Assembly (NCBI GenBank): GCA_039545275.1
Contig: BCHS01000001.1
Span: 1,380,853 to 1,444,852, forward strand
DNA from: Pseudomicrostroma phylloplanum
Lineage: Eukaryota > Basidiomycota > Exobasidiomycetes > Microstromatales
Direction: 5' to 3'
DNA: 64,000 nt
Under the pieces are notes generated by a model. That model was given only the letters and a program-made list of their open reading frames with translations. It did no database searches and was not told where the DNA came from. Position numbers and translations under genes: made by a program. Shown here in pieces: positions 51,494 through 62,022 of this stretch. Each line of letters begins with the position of its first letter. Position 1 is the stretch's first letter.

Positions 51494-53395
51494 TCATAGC
51501 AGTCCTGCTCTCCTCATGTCGCTCATTAGGCGCTGCTCTTCTGGCGAGAGGTGCTCGCCGTCATCTTCGGCGCCGTCTTCTTGCTCCTCGTCCATGCCCA
51601 CGGCAGGATATGCCAGTGACCCAGCCCGCGGAGGAGCTCCCCAAATGGGAGTGGAGACACCACTAGTTGTAGTCGCAAGACGTGTACTGTCTGCACCTGC
51701 TGGACCTTCAGAGCCAGCACCAGCTGCTGCCCCCGGGTAGACGACCCAATCCTCGCCAGTCCCGGTACTCCTTCCGGAACTTCTGGTTGCTGTCGCTCTC
51801 AGTCTGTGGAGAAAGCCGACCGGAGCACTGTTCGCTTCGGTACTCTCTGGGGCCTGACCGCCGTTCTCAGCCGCTCGAGTGCTCTCCTGCTCCCGCCTAG
51901 AGGCAGCAATGAGTGCTCGTCCCCATCGGTGGATCCTAAAGTAGGACAAGACCGAGGAAAGAAGGATGAGCCATCCAATGATCATGAGAGCATAAGCGAG
52001 CCATTCACTGGTGTCCGTATTCAGCTCGCCTGAAGTGTTGCCTCCATTTGAGCCCGCCGTTGCCAGATCGCCTTCTGCAGAGGCAGTGGCATTGGCCATG
52101 TTCCGCATGGACGGGGACATTGAATCCAAAGCCCTGCTGTTACCAAACCAATCAGTTGATGGAGATGCTTCGGACCCATTGCTATTGCCGTTTCCATTTC
52201 CACCTGCATTGCCATCATTGCCCTCCTCCAGCTGCAAGGCCCTTGTGCGCAGGTAGAAACCGTATTGAAGGAGTGTGATCCCTAGACCAGCTCTAGAGCC
52301 GCATCGAGCAGCATGGGTGGTGTGCAGAAGATAAGTCAAGAGGAATCCGACAAATTGGAAGCACATTGAGACGAGGAGATTCCAGACAAAGCCAAAGACG
52401 TTGCCGATGGGCAAGCCTTCCAGGATGAGGTCTTCCAAATCGCCGACGTTGCCTCCGCCGGGAGTCCAGCCGAGGCCACCAGGAGCAATGGTAGTCTCCC
52501 AGTATCCGGGAGCAGCGTCAGCTGCTGCTATCTCGTAAGTGGGAGGAAGAATGTCCTCGGCCAGATCATCGTCCTCTCCACGGTCCTCAGGGCCTCCGTT
52601 GTTTGCCCGCCTTCTGCGGGTCTCGGGCTTAGCATTGAGATTGGCAAATACACCATCTTGACCGAGACCGCCTCCCATGACTCGCTGTCTTGGAGTCTGC
52701 TGCCCATTGGCTTCTCCTTGGGCCAGACTCGAGTAAGCTGCACCGGGGACTCGCATGCCTACAAAGCGCCCAAAGCGTCCAAGGAACATCCGAGCCCTCG
52801 CTATGCCACTTGCATCCGTGGGTACCTGGAACGAGCTGGGGGTTACAGAGGAGTTCAAAGCAGTACGGCTAGTGCTAGCGTCCGCACCTGCGCCGTAGAG
52901 AGAGGCTGACGTTGCATTTGAGGCATTGATGGCGTTGGACGAGGATCGAGATCGATTAGCGCCAAAGTGAGAAGGCCTCTCGAAATCGTATCCACGCTGC
53001 GATGTACTACTGCTGACAGTCCTGCTGAGATTGTTCAGGCGCTGGGGCTGTGAGGGGTTGAGATGGGCAGTAGCATCATCCAGACTATCCTCTTCTTCGT
53101 CATAATCTTGCCCAGACGCCCCCAGAGGATCATGAACGCTGTTGTGCGCTGTAGACGGCCGAGGAGGCTCTTCGCCCATGGCCTCACCAGCGTCGAAAAA
53201 GACGTCGGACGTAGCGTTGCCGCTTTGAGATGCTCCTCGAGATTCAGTGGCGTCATAGCCAGGAGGACCGTCGGCTGTTCCTGGGGCGACGTTTGAAAAT
53301 GGCGCCTGATCGTCTTCATCGAAAGCAGCGTCGAGCTCAGCTCGGCGTGCTGTCGACGAGGCAGGAGCAGCACGAGATGAAGAGGGAGTCGTCAT
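51494..53395 (-). CDS. BSD2: Bsd2/NDFIP-type E3-ligase adaptor (metal transporter sorting)
   Basis: Single exon, 633 residues, start MTTPSSSRAAPASS (an ATG 20 codons upstream is leader-like). The first 270 residues are disordered and Ser-rich. LPPTYEIAAADAAPGYWETT (about 283-302) contains a PPxY motif, the WW-domain ligand of Rsp5/NEDD4, with the Y-W-E-T-T block conserved in the family. DLEDLILEGLPIGNVFGFVW starts the three-span domain, with LVSMCFQFVGFLLTYLLHTT, HAARCGSRAGLGITLLQYGF and a third span (LAYALMIIGWLILLSSVLSY). Asn/Gly/Ser-rich insertions lie between spans 2 and 3. In yeast Bsd2 recruits Rsp5 to sort metal transporters and misfolded membrane proteins to the vacuole. The C-terminus is acidic and disordered. 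Confidence 0.88.
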   Translation of the reverse strand: MTTPSSSRAAPASSTARRAELDAAFDEDDQAPFSNVAPGTADGPPGYDATESRGASQSGNATSDVFFDAGEAMGEEPPRPSTAHNSVHDPLGASGQDYDEEEDSLDDATAHLNPSQPQRLNNLSRTVSSSTSQRGYDFERPSHFGANRSRSSSNAINASNATSASLYGAGADASTSRTALNSSVTPSSFQVPTDASGIARARMFLGRFGRFVGMRVPGAAYSSLAQGEANGQQTPRQRVMGGGLGQDGVFANLNAKPETRRRRANNGGPEDRGEDDDLAEDILPPTYEIAAADAAPGYWETTIAPGGLGWTPGGGNVGDLEDLILEGLPIGNVFGFVWNLLVSMCFQFVGFLLTYLLHTTHAARCGSRAGLGITLLQYGFYLRTRALQLEEGNDGNAGGNGNGNSNGSEASPSTDWFGNSRALDSMSPSMRNMANATASAEGDLATAGSNGGNTSGELNTDTSEWLAYALMIIGWLILLSSVLSYFRIHRWGRALIAASRREQESTRAAENGGQAPESTEANSAPVGFLHRLRATATRSSGRSTGTGEDWVVYPGAAAGAGSEGPAGADSTRLATTTSGVSTPIWGAPPRAGSLAYPAVGMDEEQEDGAEDDGEHLSPEEQRLMSDMRRAGLL

Positions 53396-53844
53396 GTGGT
53401 GTGATCTGAGGTGAGGTAGACGTGCTGATCTAGATGGTGTTATTGGAATGGCCACCGGGATGGACGCTCAGGAGAGATAGCAAACGAGGGGCAATCTGCG
53501 ATCTGACTCGACTTGGTGGCGGAAGGCCAAAGAGCGCCGGGCCAAGTCTGGCCGCAAGTCTCGTGTCTAGCGAGAATAATGAATGCTGAAAGAGTAGCCT
53601 CGAGGAGAGAAGTAGGAGATGTTATGGGCGGTGGTATGGTCGAGGTGGGTGGGGTTGGTGCAGTGACGGAAGCTGATGCCGGCGCTCAGCATCCGCCACG
53701 GCTCGCCTTGCATTGCCTTTGCCCTTGCCTCCGAGGCTGCCTGTGATCGGATCGGAACCGCGCCGGAAAGAATTTTGGCTCGAGGGACTTCCTCGGCTCG
53801 CCCACACTTCTTCTCACCACCTTCAACCATCACTCACCACCAAT
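53396..53844. promoter_or_regulatory. Divergent promoter between BSD2 and TPA1
   Basis: 449 bp between opposite starts. Contains an in-frame upstream ATG (53713) for the plus gene, which reads as leader. No clear core element. Confidence 0.5.
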
Positions 53845-56370
53845 ATGGCCGGCGTCAGAGCAGAAATGGAGGAGCGTTTCGCTCCGAATCTGCTGTCAAA
53901 GGATACTCGTACCGCTTATCAGACCAAATTTGCATCGTCACAACCATACAAGCATGCAGTCGTCGATGCTCTGATCTCTGACGAGCTTCTCCGCAAGGCT
54001 CGAGAGGAGATCGTAGAGGAGCTGCGATTCGCTGAAAAGGAGACCGATATCTATAAGGTCAACCAGACGGGAGACCTTGCCAACCTTGATGGACTGCCGG
54101 AGCCGGAGGCGGAAAGACTGAAGTACCTGCTCAAGGTCCGAGACGCCATCTACTCCCCAGAGTTCAGGCAGTGGTTGCAGGACGTCACAGGCTGTGGCCC
54201 TCTGAGCGCCAAGAAGAAGGACATGAGCATCAACGACTACCGACAGGGATGCCACCTGCTCAATCACGACGATGTCATTGCTACCAGGAGGGTCTCATAC
54301 ATCCTCTACCTTCCCGACCCGGCTCAGCCCTGGCAGCCTCAGTGGGGAGGAGCATTAGAGCTTTACCCCGTCAAGCCAAGCGAAGGAGAAGGGCACGCTC
54401 GACAGCCGGAGAATATCCCCAGTGTCGTGATCCCACCAAAGTGGAACCAGTACACGTTCTTCACTGTGCAGCCTGGCCACTCTTTCCACTCGGTGGAGGA
54501 GGTGGCTCATCCGACCGCTTCACGCTTGTCAATCTCTGGATGGTTCCATCGCCCCCAGCCGGACGAGGAAGGCTTCGATCCAGCGGACGAGGAACGTGAA
54601 GAGAAGGAGAGGAAAGATCACGCTAGCGCTGAAGGCCTGTCGTCAAAGAAGTTTGCGGCATCTTACACCTCTTACCCAGAGGATGCCGAACCGCCCCTCC
54701 CCGGCTCGCAGATGACTCAAGCAGACGTCAATTTCCTGCGACCATTCCTCAATCCCGCGTACCTGTCACCCAAGACGCAGGGCCAGCTCTTTGAGCAATT
54801 TGGAGACGAATCGCATATCCTCCTCTCCGATGTGTTCAACAGCAAGGTTGCTGCTGCGCTCGAGAAGGGGCTGAAGAGCATGGACGACAAGGATGGATTC
54901 AGGTGGTGGAAGAAGGGAAAAGGCGAAGAGGGCATCGTCATTCCCGCTCAAGAGACGGGCGTGGACAGCGATTGGTCCATCGTAGGACCCCCGCATCGTC
55001 AACGTTTTCTGTCTTTGAGAGCATCAAAGCCAGCGGACGCAGCCCTCGCTTCGAACCCTAGCACGCCAGCCACTCTACCTCTGGACTCGCCATCTGAGCT
55101 TTTGGACATTATCCGCTCTTCGGTCCTACCGTCTGCGGCTTTCCGCCACTTCTTGGCCAATATTACCCAGCTCGTACCCATTTCTCATCGGCCCTTTGAG
55201 GCCAGGCGATTCCGACCGGGATTGGACTACAGTCTGGCCCGGGCAGATGACGAGGCAGTCCTCGACGTCTGCTTTGGTCTGACTCCAGACGTTGGCCGCA
55301 TCGCCCTTGATGCTGCCGGCGGCACAGGCGGACCCAAGGGTCTGGCTGGCAAAGGTTCCAAGGCAAAGAAGCCCGCCAAGGCAGGTCCATCGCAGCTGAC
55401 AAAGAAGCAGGCAAAGGAGATTGCGGGCAAATGGGAGAGCGGTGAGATCGGAGGTTGGTCCTGCTACATGGCTCCCGATGAGGAGGACGTTGACGCTACC
55501 GGAGAGGTGTACAGGCAAGCTGGCGGCAGCAAGTCGAAAGCTCAGGCGGAGACAGAAGCAGCAGCTGCCATCATTGCCGAGGACGAAGGCAAGGTCGTGG
55601 CTACAAACGGCGAGGGCACCAGCAAGCCATCGCTGCAGAGGAAGAATGTTAAGGACTTTGATCAACAGTACGTCGTTGTAGGCATCTCGGCCCCTCAGTC
55701 CTCGTCTACGCCATCGGACAAGGAGCTGCACGACGCCATCTCGCAAGCCCTTCTCACACTCCATGGCAACGTCGGCGGCTCATTCCACTTTGACGTTCTG
55801 TCGATCAAGCCATCCACTTCTGACTCTGCAGCCAGCGGCAAGCAGGAATGGGAGGCCCTCCTGAGAGTCGCATCTGAGCACTTGCAGACTCTACTGTCGG
55901 CTCTAGCTGCGTCTCTCACTCTCTCCTCGACTGTCCCATACAGGACCTCCGTCCTCCAGAGTGGACCCAGCTACGCTATCAGCAACGGTGGCTCAAATGG
56001 GTCGAGGTGGCTCAATGAGCTGGGCGAGCCCAGCGGCAAAGGCATGGACGAAGATGAGGAAGAGGGCGCCAACGGCGATGCCACCGAAGAAGCTGACGGA
56101 GCTGCTGAGAAGGAGGAAGATGCTGAGGAAGAAGAGAAGGAGATGGAAGACGAGGACTTCGAGGACGAAGATGACGAAGACTTCGATGGTGTTCTGCTCA
56201 ACCTCACGCCCTCCTTCAACACGCTCTCGGTAGCGCTCAGAGACGAAGGCGTGCTCCACTTTGTCAAGTACCTCAGCGCTGCTGCCGGAGGCAGTCGATG
56301 GGACCTCATCGGCGAGTGGGCCGTTGGGGCGGTGGAGGCTGACGAGGACGATGCGGAGATGGCTGCTTAG
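53845..56370 (+). CDS. TPA1: Prolyl 3,4-dihydroxylase Tpa1/OGFOD1 (2-oxoglutarate/Fe(II) oxygenase)
   Basis: Single exon, 841 residues, start MAGVRAEMEERFAPN. The N-terminal oxygenase domain has YKHAVVDALISDELLRKARE, VTGCGPLSAKKKDMSINDYR and CHLLNHDDVIATRRVSYILY, where H and D are Fe(II) ligands (about 140). WNQYTFFTVQPGHSFHSVEE carries the second His (about 211-215) and SRLSISGWFHR the Arg that binds 2-oxoglutarate. The C-terminal domain is a degenerate second double-stranded beta-helix, conserved in Tpa1 (FRHFLANITQLVPISH, WSCYMAPDEEDVDA and a final FNTLSVALRDEGVLHFVKYL). An acidic insert (about 740-780) lies before it. Tpa1 hydroxylates Pro64 of uS12 (Rps23) at the ribosome decoding centre and affects stop-codon read-through. 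It is longer than the yeast enzyme because of inserts. Confidence 0.93.
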   Translation: MAGVRAEMEERFAPNLLSKDTRTAYQTKFASSQPYKHAVVDALISDELLRKAREEIVEELRFAEKETDIYKVNQTGDLANLDGLPEPEAERLKYLLKVRDAIYSPEFRQWLQDVTGCGPLSAKKKDMSINDYRQGCHLLNHDDVIATRRVSYILYLPDPAQPWQPQWGGALELYPVKPSEGEGHARQPENIPSVVIPPKWNQYTFFTVQPGHSFHSVEEVAHPTASRLSISGWFHRPQPDEEGFDPADEEREEKERKDHASAEGLSSKKFAASYTSYPEDAEPPLPGSQMTQADVNFLRPFLNPAYLSPKTQGQLFEQFGDESHILLSDVFNSKVAAALEKGLKSMDDKDGFRWWKKGKGEEGIVIPAQETGVDSDWSIVGPPHRQRFLSLRASKPADAALASNPSTPATLPLDSPSELLDIIRSSVLPSAAFRHFLANITQLVPISHRPFEARRFRPGLDYSLARADDEAVLDVCFGLTPDVGRIALDAAGGTGGPKGLAGKGSKAKKPAKAGPSQLTKKQAKEIAGKWESGEIGGWSCYMAPDEEDVDATGEVYRQAGGSKSKAQAETEAAAAIIAEDEGKVVATNGEGTSKPSLQRKNVKDFDQQYVVVGISAPQSSSTPSDKELHDAISQALLTLHGNVGGSFHFDVLSIKPSTSDSAASGKQEWEALLRVASEHLQTLLSALAASLTLSSTVPYRTSVLQSGPSYAISNGGSNGSRWLNELGEPSGKGMDEDEEEGANGDATEEADGAAEKEEDAEEEEKEMEDEDFEDEDDEDFDGVLLNLTPSFNTLSVALRDEGVLHFVKYLSAAAGGSRWDLIGEWAVGAVEADEDDAEMAA

Positions 56371-56622
56371 AGCTATAGTGTGACATTGTCCGTGTATTGT
56401 TTGGGGAATATAAATACAAAGCTGCATCTGATGTGGGCACGGATATACGAGTACAGGGACAAACAGACCGGACGTGATGCAGGTGGATGATCAGCGCGAT
56501 AAGGGCTGAGAGATATCAGAATCGTCTAGAAGAGACTTTTAAGCCAATCTCAGACTGGTCGAGCACCTCGCAAATTCCGCCAGCAGAACAGCGAGGGAAG
56601 CCTGTCCGGGTCGATCAGCCAG

Positions 56623-57429
56623 CTATGGCGACCTGATCATCGCCATGTCCTCGTCGAGCTCCTCCGTCGGCGTCACCGTCCGCGGGACAGAATCGGCCAA
56701 AGAGGGTGCTTCGGAGCCATGCCGGCTGAGAGTGCCGGGCCGACGGAGACCTGTCGCTGGAAACCCAGACCGAGTGGGGCTGGGCAGTGGGGAGCCGCCG
56801 ATGACGATGCGTGGGATGCTGAGCGTGGAGCCGGCCATGCTGTGGTTGTTCTGGAGGGGAGGTCTCTGGGGGAATGAGCTGGGCGCCAGACGTGACGTGA
56901 CTTCCGGCACTGAAGGTGATAGTTTCGGTGATGTGGACATCGGAGTATAGTGCTCCTGCGTAAAGTCTGTGCCTGCATGTGCATCGCTTTCATCGGGTTG
57001 CTCGACAGAAATGGAGAGGGCCGTATGTTGCCGTTCAAACGTCGGCGGATGCATCCACTGTGCAGTCTCGGACCAGTGAACATCGCTGATATCCAGCTCT
57101 ACGTCGTCTCCCTTGCTGGATGTAGTAGCGTAGCTCTGGCCTCTTGAGTGCGCTCGATGGTCTTCTACCGGCTTTGGCTTCGTCTCGGTAAAGACTGCAG
57201 GGTTGCCTCTTCTGTGACGGGCAGCGAGGATCCAGAGGCTCTTGAGCCGTGATTCCGTGGGCTGCTGCGTAGGTCGAATGCCTTGGCCAGACCGAGCTCG
57301 TCGGATGCGACGATAGCGGATGTAGAGGGCGATTGCACCCACGAGAACCGCGGCAACGCTGAGGGTGGTGAGGACGATTCCTGTCACCGAGAAGCTCCCC
57401 TTTTTCTGTGGGGGGTGCAGTAGAGGCAT
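56623..57429 (-). CDS. Single-span membrane protein, 3' coding part; 5' exons unresolved
   Basis: The open frame from 57429 down gives 268 residues, but the ATG at 57429 probably is not the true start. The frame stays open to an AG acceptor at about 57526 (CTGCTTTTTCAG). Residues GSFSVTGIVLTTLSVAAVLV and GAIALYIRYRRIRRARSG form a single span followed by a basic stop-transfer motif, so the N-terminus should be outside. The cytosolic tail is disordered (Ser/Pro-rich, acidic DDVELDISDVHW, ending DEDMAMIRSP). No named family is recognised. Upstream, a neighbouring frame (57520-57430) reads like a Ser/Thr/Pro extracellular stalk (PTITTPYVSTSSSTPQ), which fits a cell-surface sensor architecture, but no consistent splice joins it to the span. 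Confidence 0.4.
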   Translation of the reverse strand: MPLLHPPQKKGSFSVTGIVLTTLSVAAVLVGAIALYIRYRRIRRARSGQGIRPTQQPTESRLKSLWILAARHRRGNPAVFTETKPKPVEDHRAHSRGQSYATTSSKGDDVELDISDVHWSETAQWMHPPTFERQHTALSISVEQPDESDAHAGTDFTQEHYTPMSTSPKLSPSVPEVTSRLAPSSFPQRPPLQNNHSMAGSTLSIPRIVIGGSPLPSPTRSGFPATGLRRPGTLSRHGSEAPSLADSVPRTVTPTEELDEDMAMIRSP

Positions 57430-58569
57430 CCGGAGTGCTGAGGTGTGCTCGAGGACGTGGAGACGTAAGGCGTGGTGATTGTCGGAGGAGCCAGTCCTGT
57501 TGATGAAGGGTGTTTCACTGCTCGTCTGAAAAAGCAGCTAGTGGGTGGTATATTTGGCTCAGCAAGATAGAAGAAGCAGTGTTCACCATCTGGACTGAAT
57601 ATGCCTCATCGTCAATTGACACTCTGGGTAGGGTGCTTTGTTGTAGATTACCTCGGTCGTCCTGAAAGTGCCCGCCGAAGATGTCTGCTCGATGATGGCC
57701 TCGCCGGGGGAGAGGAGCTAGACGCCACACTTCGGTTGATTTGCTCGAGCGGACTGCCCATTCAAGCCTGCCGACAAGTGGCTGACGTGAGCACAGAGAT
57801 GCGATCATAAACCCAGGCTGTACGCCAGGCACCTCTTGGCCGCCGGCTGGTTGGTATCCGGCAAGGAGGTCGCCTTCGATGACGGGTCGTCTGGGCGTCT
57901 GAGACACGCTTCTGCCGGCCTCCTTGCTTCTGGATTGTCGCCGCGACGCGTCGCACAGCCCGACACGCAGATTGAACGCCAATGGACCCTTGGCGCCAAA
58001 GATGCAAGGGGCCGCGCTCGGATGCCCTTCCCACGCTTCACTCTGGAATGCCGTCGTAATTCCTCGGCGACGTGGAGACGACGGCTGTCAGCAGCAGCAG
58101 CAGCAGTGATCGACGTCGATGGAGGACAAAGGAAGACTGACAACCGATGATGAGTACCTGAGACCTTCGCAGCAGCGGCAGAAACGGAACGGCTGGGTCT
58201 GGAGGCTCGCTGAGTGGGAGCTGGCCACGTCACGTTGGAGAAAGGTGGTCTATCGCGTCAGAATCATCTGATATTGCCGACTGTCTGATGAGTAGACCCA
58301 GACTACAGCTGCCCACGTCGAGTTCTGAGCGACTGTCATCGGCTCCGTCTCTGCTCGAGGTCATAGCAGACGACCGGACCAGAGCTCACTCAGGCTCAAC
58401 AATGCTCACACGCGCAGGGCCACTCTTGATTGGCAGGCTCGGCATGCAGACGCGCCCTTTCCGTTGAAGCGGTGCTCAACCTTCCGACGATAATCTTCCT
58501 GCTGGTACCGACCTCACCTTCGTCCCATCTACTGACCATCAGCTCTGGACCGTCTAGCTCACCAATGCC
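57430..58569. other. Region likely holding 5' exons of the single-span protein plus divergent promoter with ERD1
   Basis: 1140 bp without a resolved gene. Minus-strand open frames at 57515-57982 and 57805-58233 overlap in different frames and may contain exons. A CTG/CAG run (about 58090-58107) is present. The right part is upstream of ERD1. Confidence 0.4.
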
Positions 58570-60375
58570 ATGGGCTGGGGCGAAGAGCACCGGATACGTT
58601 CGCTTCCTTCTCTAGCATCACAGCATGACACTCTTCATCCGCGATCATCGCAGCATCCTTTCTCAGAGGCATTCCCGCCGCCATACCGAGTCCTCCTTCT
58701 AATCTCATTTGGCATCCTCTGCTGGGGCTTGAACATCCAGGGCCTCAATAGACTTGGCATAGACACAGACGACGTTCTGTCGCCTGGTCAAGGCGGTGAC
58801 CGGTCTCATTCTAGCAACAGCAGCAGCGAGCTTCCACTACATCAGCCAGGCAGTGCCGAAAGCCCGCGAAGGCGTTCCCATTCTGCGCCTGCAGCAGCTG
58901 CCACGTCCTCCCGAGCTCATAAGAGCATATATGGCCTATCTGCATCCCTCGCAGTATGGACAATAGCCAATTGGCTGCTCTTCAGACATTATGTCACCCA
59001 ACAAGGAGGTGACCCTGCGGGAAGGCACGCACAAGCGTTCCAAGGCATAGCTATCCTAGCCGTCTTTGTAGCCGGGGTGTGGCCTGGTAATGTCCTATGG
59101 AAGCCAGTCAGGAAACGTTTCGGACAGTGAGTAGGCGCAAAGATCCAGAGGGAAAGGAATCCCAGGCTCATTACAGCTCCCTGCTCTCCTCTCGCAGATC
59201 TCTCCTCTCCCTCATCCTCCCCGCTCCTCTCCTCCTCAATCCGCCAACCTTTCCGTCCATTCTCTTGGCGGATGTCTTGACTTCCTTCGCCAAAGTCTTC
59301 GGTGATGTGTGGCTCACTGCCTGCTTCCTGGTGCCACGCAAAGAGCATCACACTTGGTGGAATGGCCGGGGAAGCTGGGTCGTACCTCTGCTGGTCAGCC
59401 TGCCCTACGCTATCCGCCTGATCCAGTGTCTGGCAGAGTACCAGCACACTGGTGCAAAAAGTAGACTCGGTGCTGGCACTAACAATGTCAAGTCAAAGAG
59501 ACCATTGGCCAATGCTCTCAAGTACGCTAGCGCTTTCCCGGTCATCTGGATCAGCGCTAGCCAGAGTTCAAGAGCAGGGGGCGTGCCTAGTGAGCAGAGT
59601 AGTAACGGGCTGTGGCTGTCCTGGTGAGTGTGATACATGAGCTCCGCAAGCAAGGCAGGTCGTCTGTATTCTTCTATACGCGCTCACCCTCACCTACTTC
59701 CCCCATAGGCTTCTGTCCATCCTCATCAATTCGCTCTTCTCTTACTGGTGGGACGTGACAAACGACTGGGGCCTCGAAGGCCTCAAGCCGTCCACTCGGT
59801 CGTCCCTCACAGCGTCCACAGCGGTACTCTTTGGCTCGACATCCCATCATCCTGCACGGCCAGTACACAGAAGAGGTCTCAGTACGTGGCCAGCAGCTCG
59901 AGGTGCGGGCTCAGGGCACGATGATGACGATGATGGGGAGGACGACAAGCTGCTTGGCAACAACAGCCTGAAGGTACCAGATGGAGACGGCTCAGCAGGC
60001 CATCGTCCTGGGCCCATTTCGACGAGGATCCTGCGTCCATCTTCTTCGGCATCAGCCGTAGATGCTCCCTCAACCACCATGTTGTTCCCTCCCGCAATCT
60101 ACCACCTCGCGATCCTCCTGGACCTGATCCTCCGCTTCACCTGGTCTCTCAAGCTCTCTTCCCACCTCGCTCAGCTAGTCGAGCTCGAGTCGGGCGTCTT
60201 TGTTCTGGAAGTCCTGGAGATTGCTCGCAGATGTGGTTGGGTCTTCCTGAGAGTGGAGTGGGAAGTGGTGAAGAGGAAGAGGGCGGGCTGGCTGCTGAAA
60301 GAGAGGCGGACAGAGGAGAACTTGGAGATGAGCTCTGCGGTGAGAGGGAGCAGTACGGAAGGCGATGCTCTATAA
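58570..60375 (+). CDS. ERD1: EXS-domain protein Erd1 (Golgi phosphate recycling/glycosylation)
   Basis: Exons 58570-59126, 59198-59623 and 59709-60375; 549 residues. The N-terminus PPPYRVLLLISFGILCWGLN is the first span; the start is provisional, since other ATGs at 58566 and 58624 lie in other frames. AVWTIANWLLFRHYVTQQGG and IAILAVFVAGVWPGNVLWKP are further spans. Exon 2 gives SLLSLILPAPLLLNPPTFPS and LADVLTSFAKVFGDVWLTAC (the EXS core), plus LKYASAFPVIWISASQS. Exon 3 begins WLLSILINSLFSYWWDVTND, the EXS W-D hallmark, and ends FVLEVLEIARRCGWVFLRVE, matching the conserved E-x-x-R-R...W-x-x-x-R-x-E ending. Erd1 retains ER proteins and glycosyltransferases by recycling Golgi phosphate. A disordered acidic loop (HDDDDDGEDD) is present in exon 3. 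Confidence 0.86.
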
Positions 60376-60460
60376 TGCGACATGGCCGGATTTCTGTGCA
60401 TCAACACATTCTTTGCTTATATAACATCGTCTGATTGCATTCGTGACTCGTGCAACGAAT

Positions 60461-61586
60461 TCAATCATTGATGCCTTCGCCTTCTTGCACAGAGGCAAAG
60501 TTGAGCGTCTCTATCTTCCCCTTGCCCTTTGACTCTGTTTCCAGAAGGTCATTGAGCACCCTCAACGCTCCCGGGTCAATCTCCGCAATCAACTCCCATT
60601 CCTCCGACCAGTCCTCCTCCTCGACCTTTTCCACATTCTCGATGACCTTGTCCTTTAGCCTCTTGCCCTCTTTACTAGGCAGTGTGAGACGGATCCTCAT
60701 CCGTGCACGTTCCAGGGGAAGAACATTGTTGGACTGCAAAAGCTTTATCACGTCCAAGGCTTGCGACTTGGCCGCCTTGCCTGTCTTGACGCTGTAGTGC
60801 ACCTCGGTCATCGCCTTTTCGATCACGCCTACGGTGTATGGCCGCTTGTTTGATGGATCCACACAGCGAGATGAGACTTGGGTTGCGATGTCGCGCCAGA
60901 GGTTGGTCAGCTCGGCGCTGCGCTCCTTCTCGCCTACTTGCAGCTCCCCCTTCTTCAAGATCTGCAAATGAAGGAGGTAGCAGGGAAGCAAGGAAGAATG
61001 TCAGCTCGGCCGATTCTGTACGTGCAACTTTACTCAGCTACTCACCTCGAGAGTGATCTTTTCCCGATCTGTGGTATTGAATGCCTTCTGCAAGTCCTCC
61101 TGAGGTGCCACTTGGCCCTTGGAAACGTTCACGAACACATTCTGAATCTGTACCACCTCATCCAGATCCTTTTCACTGTAGCGCAGCCCAGGTGATCGTC
61201 TTGTCAGCATTCCGGTCGACTAATCCCCTTCGTCTAGGATAGATAGACTCACACTCCCGTCCTCCACTCGCGGACCTTGTTCTTATAGCAAGCAATCTCG
61301 AAGCGCTTTCCACCCTTCTTCAGTCTCACCACCGAAACATTCGTCAATTTGATCTGATTGGCCGCTATCAAAGGATCAAGGGCAGGAGTGAATTGTAGAA
61401 AACTTGTCAGAATTTGCCTTGATGCTGCTGCATGCACGATACCGGGCTAGGGGAGGGCGGCGACTCACGCTGATTGATACTGCGAACAAGAACGCCGTAC
61501 CGCATCGAAGGAAGAACGTTGCCACACAACATCAGGCACAAGTCACTCTGCACGTCTCCGGCTCATCTCGAGTCTACTTACGGCAT
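60461..61586 (-). CDS. SDO1: Ribosome maturation protein SBDS/Sdo1
   Basis: Five exons: 61586-61582 (5 nt), 61479-61469 (11 nt), 61364-61253, 61175-61046 and 60961-60461; 252 residues. The tiny first exons give MPINQP, and exon 3 continues [37 protein letters not shown], then [36 protein letters not shown] (the FYSH domain). [20 protein letters not shown] starts domain II, and [40 protein letters not shown] and [17 protein letters not shown] form the ferredoxin-like third domain. All phases match, and the N-terminal MPINQP is the conserved family start, which is why I place the 5-nt exon. Sdo1 with Efl1 releases Tif6 from 60S subunits in the cytosol. The length equals the human protein (250). 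Confidence 0.95.
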
Positions 61587-62022
61587 ACTGCTTGACTCTG
61601 GGACAGGAAGATGATGGTATGCAGTACGATCACTGGGATGCAGCCGAGACGCTCCTCCTTCGGAAAGGAGAGAAAATCCGCCGGAAACTCGGCTGCTCCA
61701 CTTGCGAGACTCGCTCGCTCAAAGGCACACACGATGTCAGACAATCACCTCAAGGCGACTCTAAGCGTAGATGGGAGCTTTTATCACGAGACTTGAACAG
61801 GCTCAAAGTAGGGATCAATGGCTTTCATTGTCACATTGTGGCTTTCTGACGTTCCACAATTCGAGGCTCTGGCTGGGATCTGGCTCATGTCGCTCATTTG
61901 ACCTTTATAGTCTCCTAGGTGCGGTCCCGAGTCACAACCTGGTGTGTTTCGCCTCCCCAGTTCCGGCTTCCCTCCCCACTACGACCCTCTCTGAAGTCCA
62001 CGTTGCGGCTCATCTCTTTCAC
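61587..62022. other. Intergenic: SDO1 promoter and TSC13 3' region
   Basis: 436 bp. Contains the SDO1 upstream region and the TSC13 3' flank. ORFs here (61592-61849) have no family features. Confidence 0.45.

Noticed and set aside
58624..58690. Alternative start of ERD1 at the in-sequence ATG near 58624
   Set aside because: It is in a different frame from the conserved first span (PPPYRVLLLI) unless an unseen intron intervenes.
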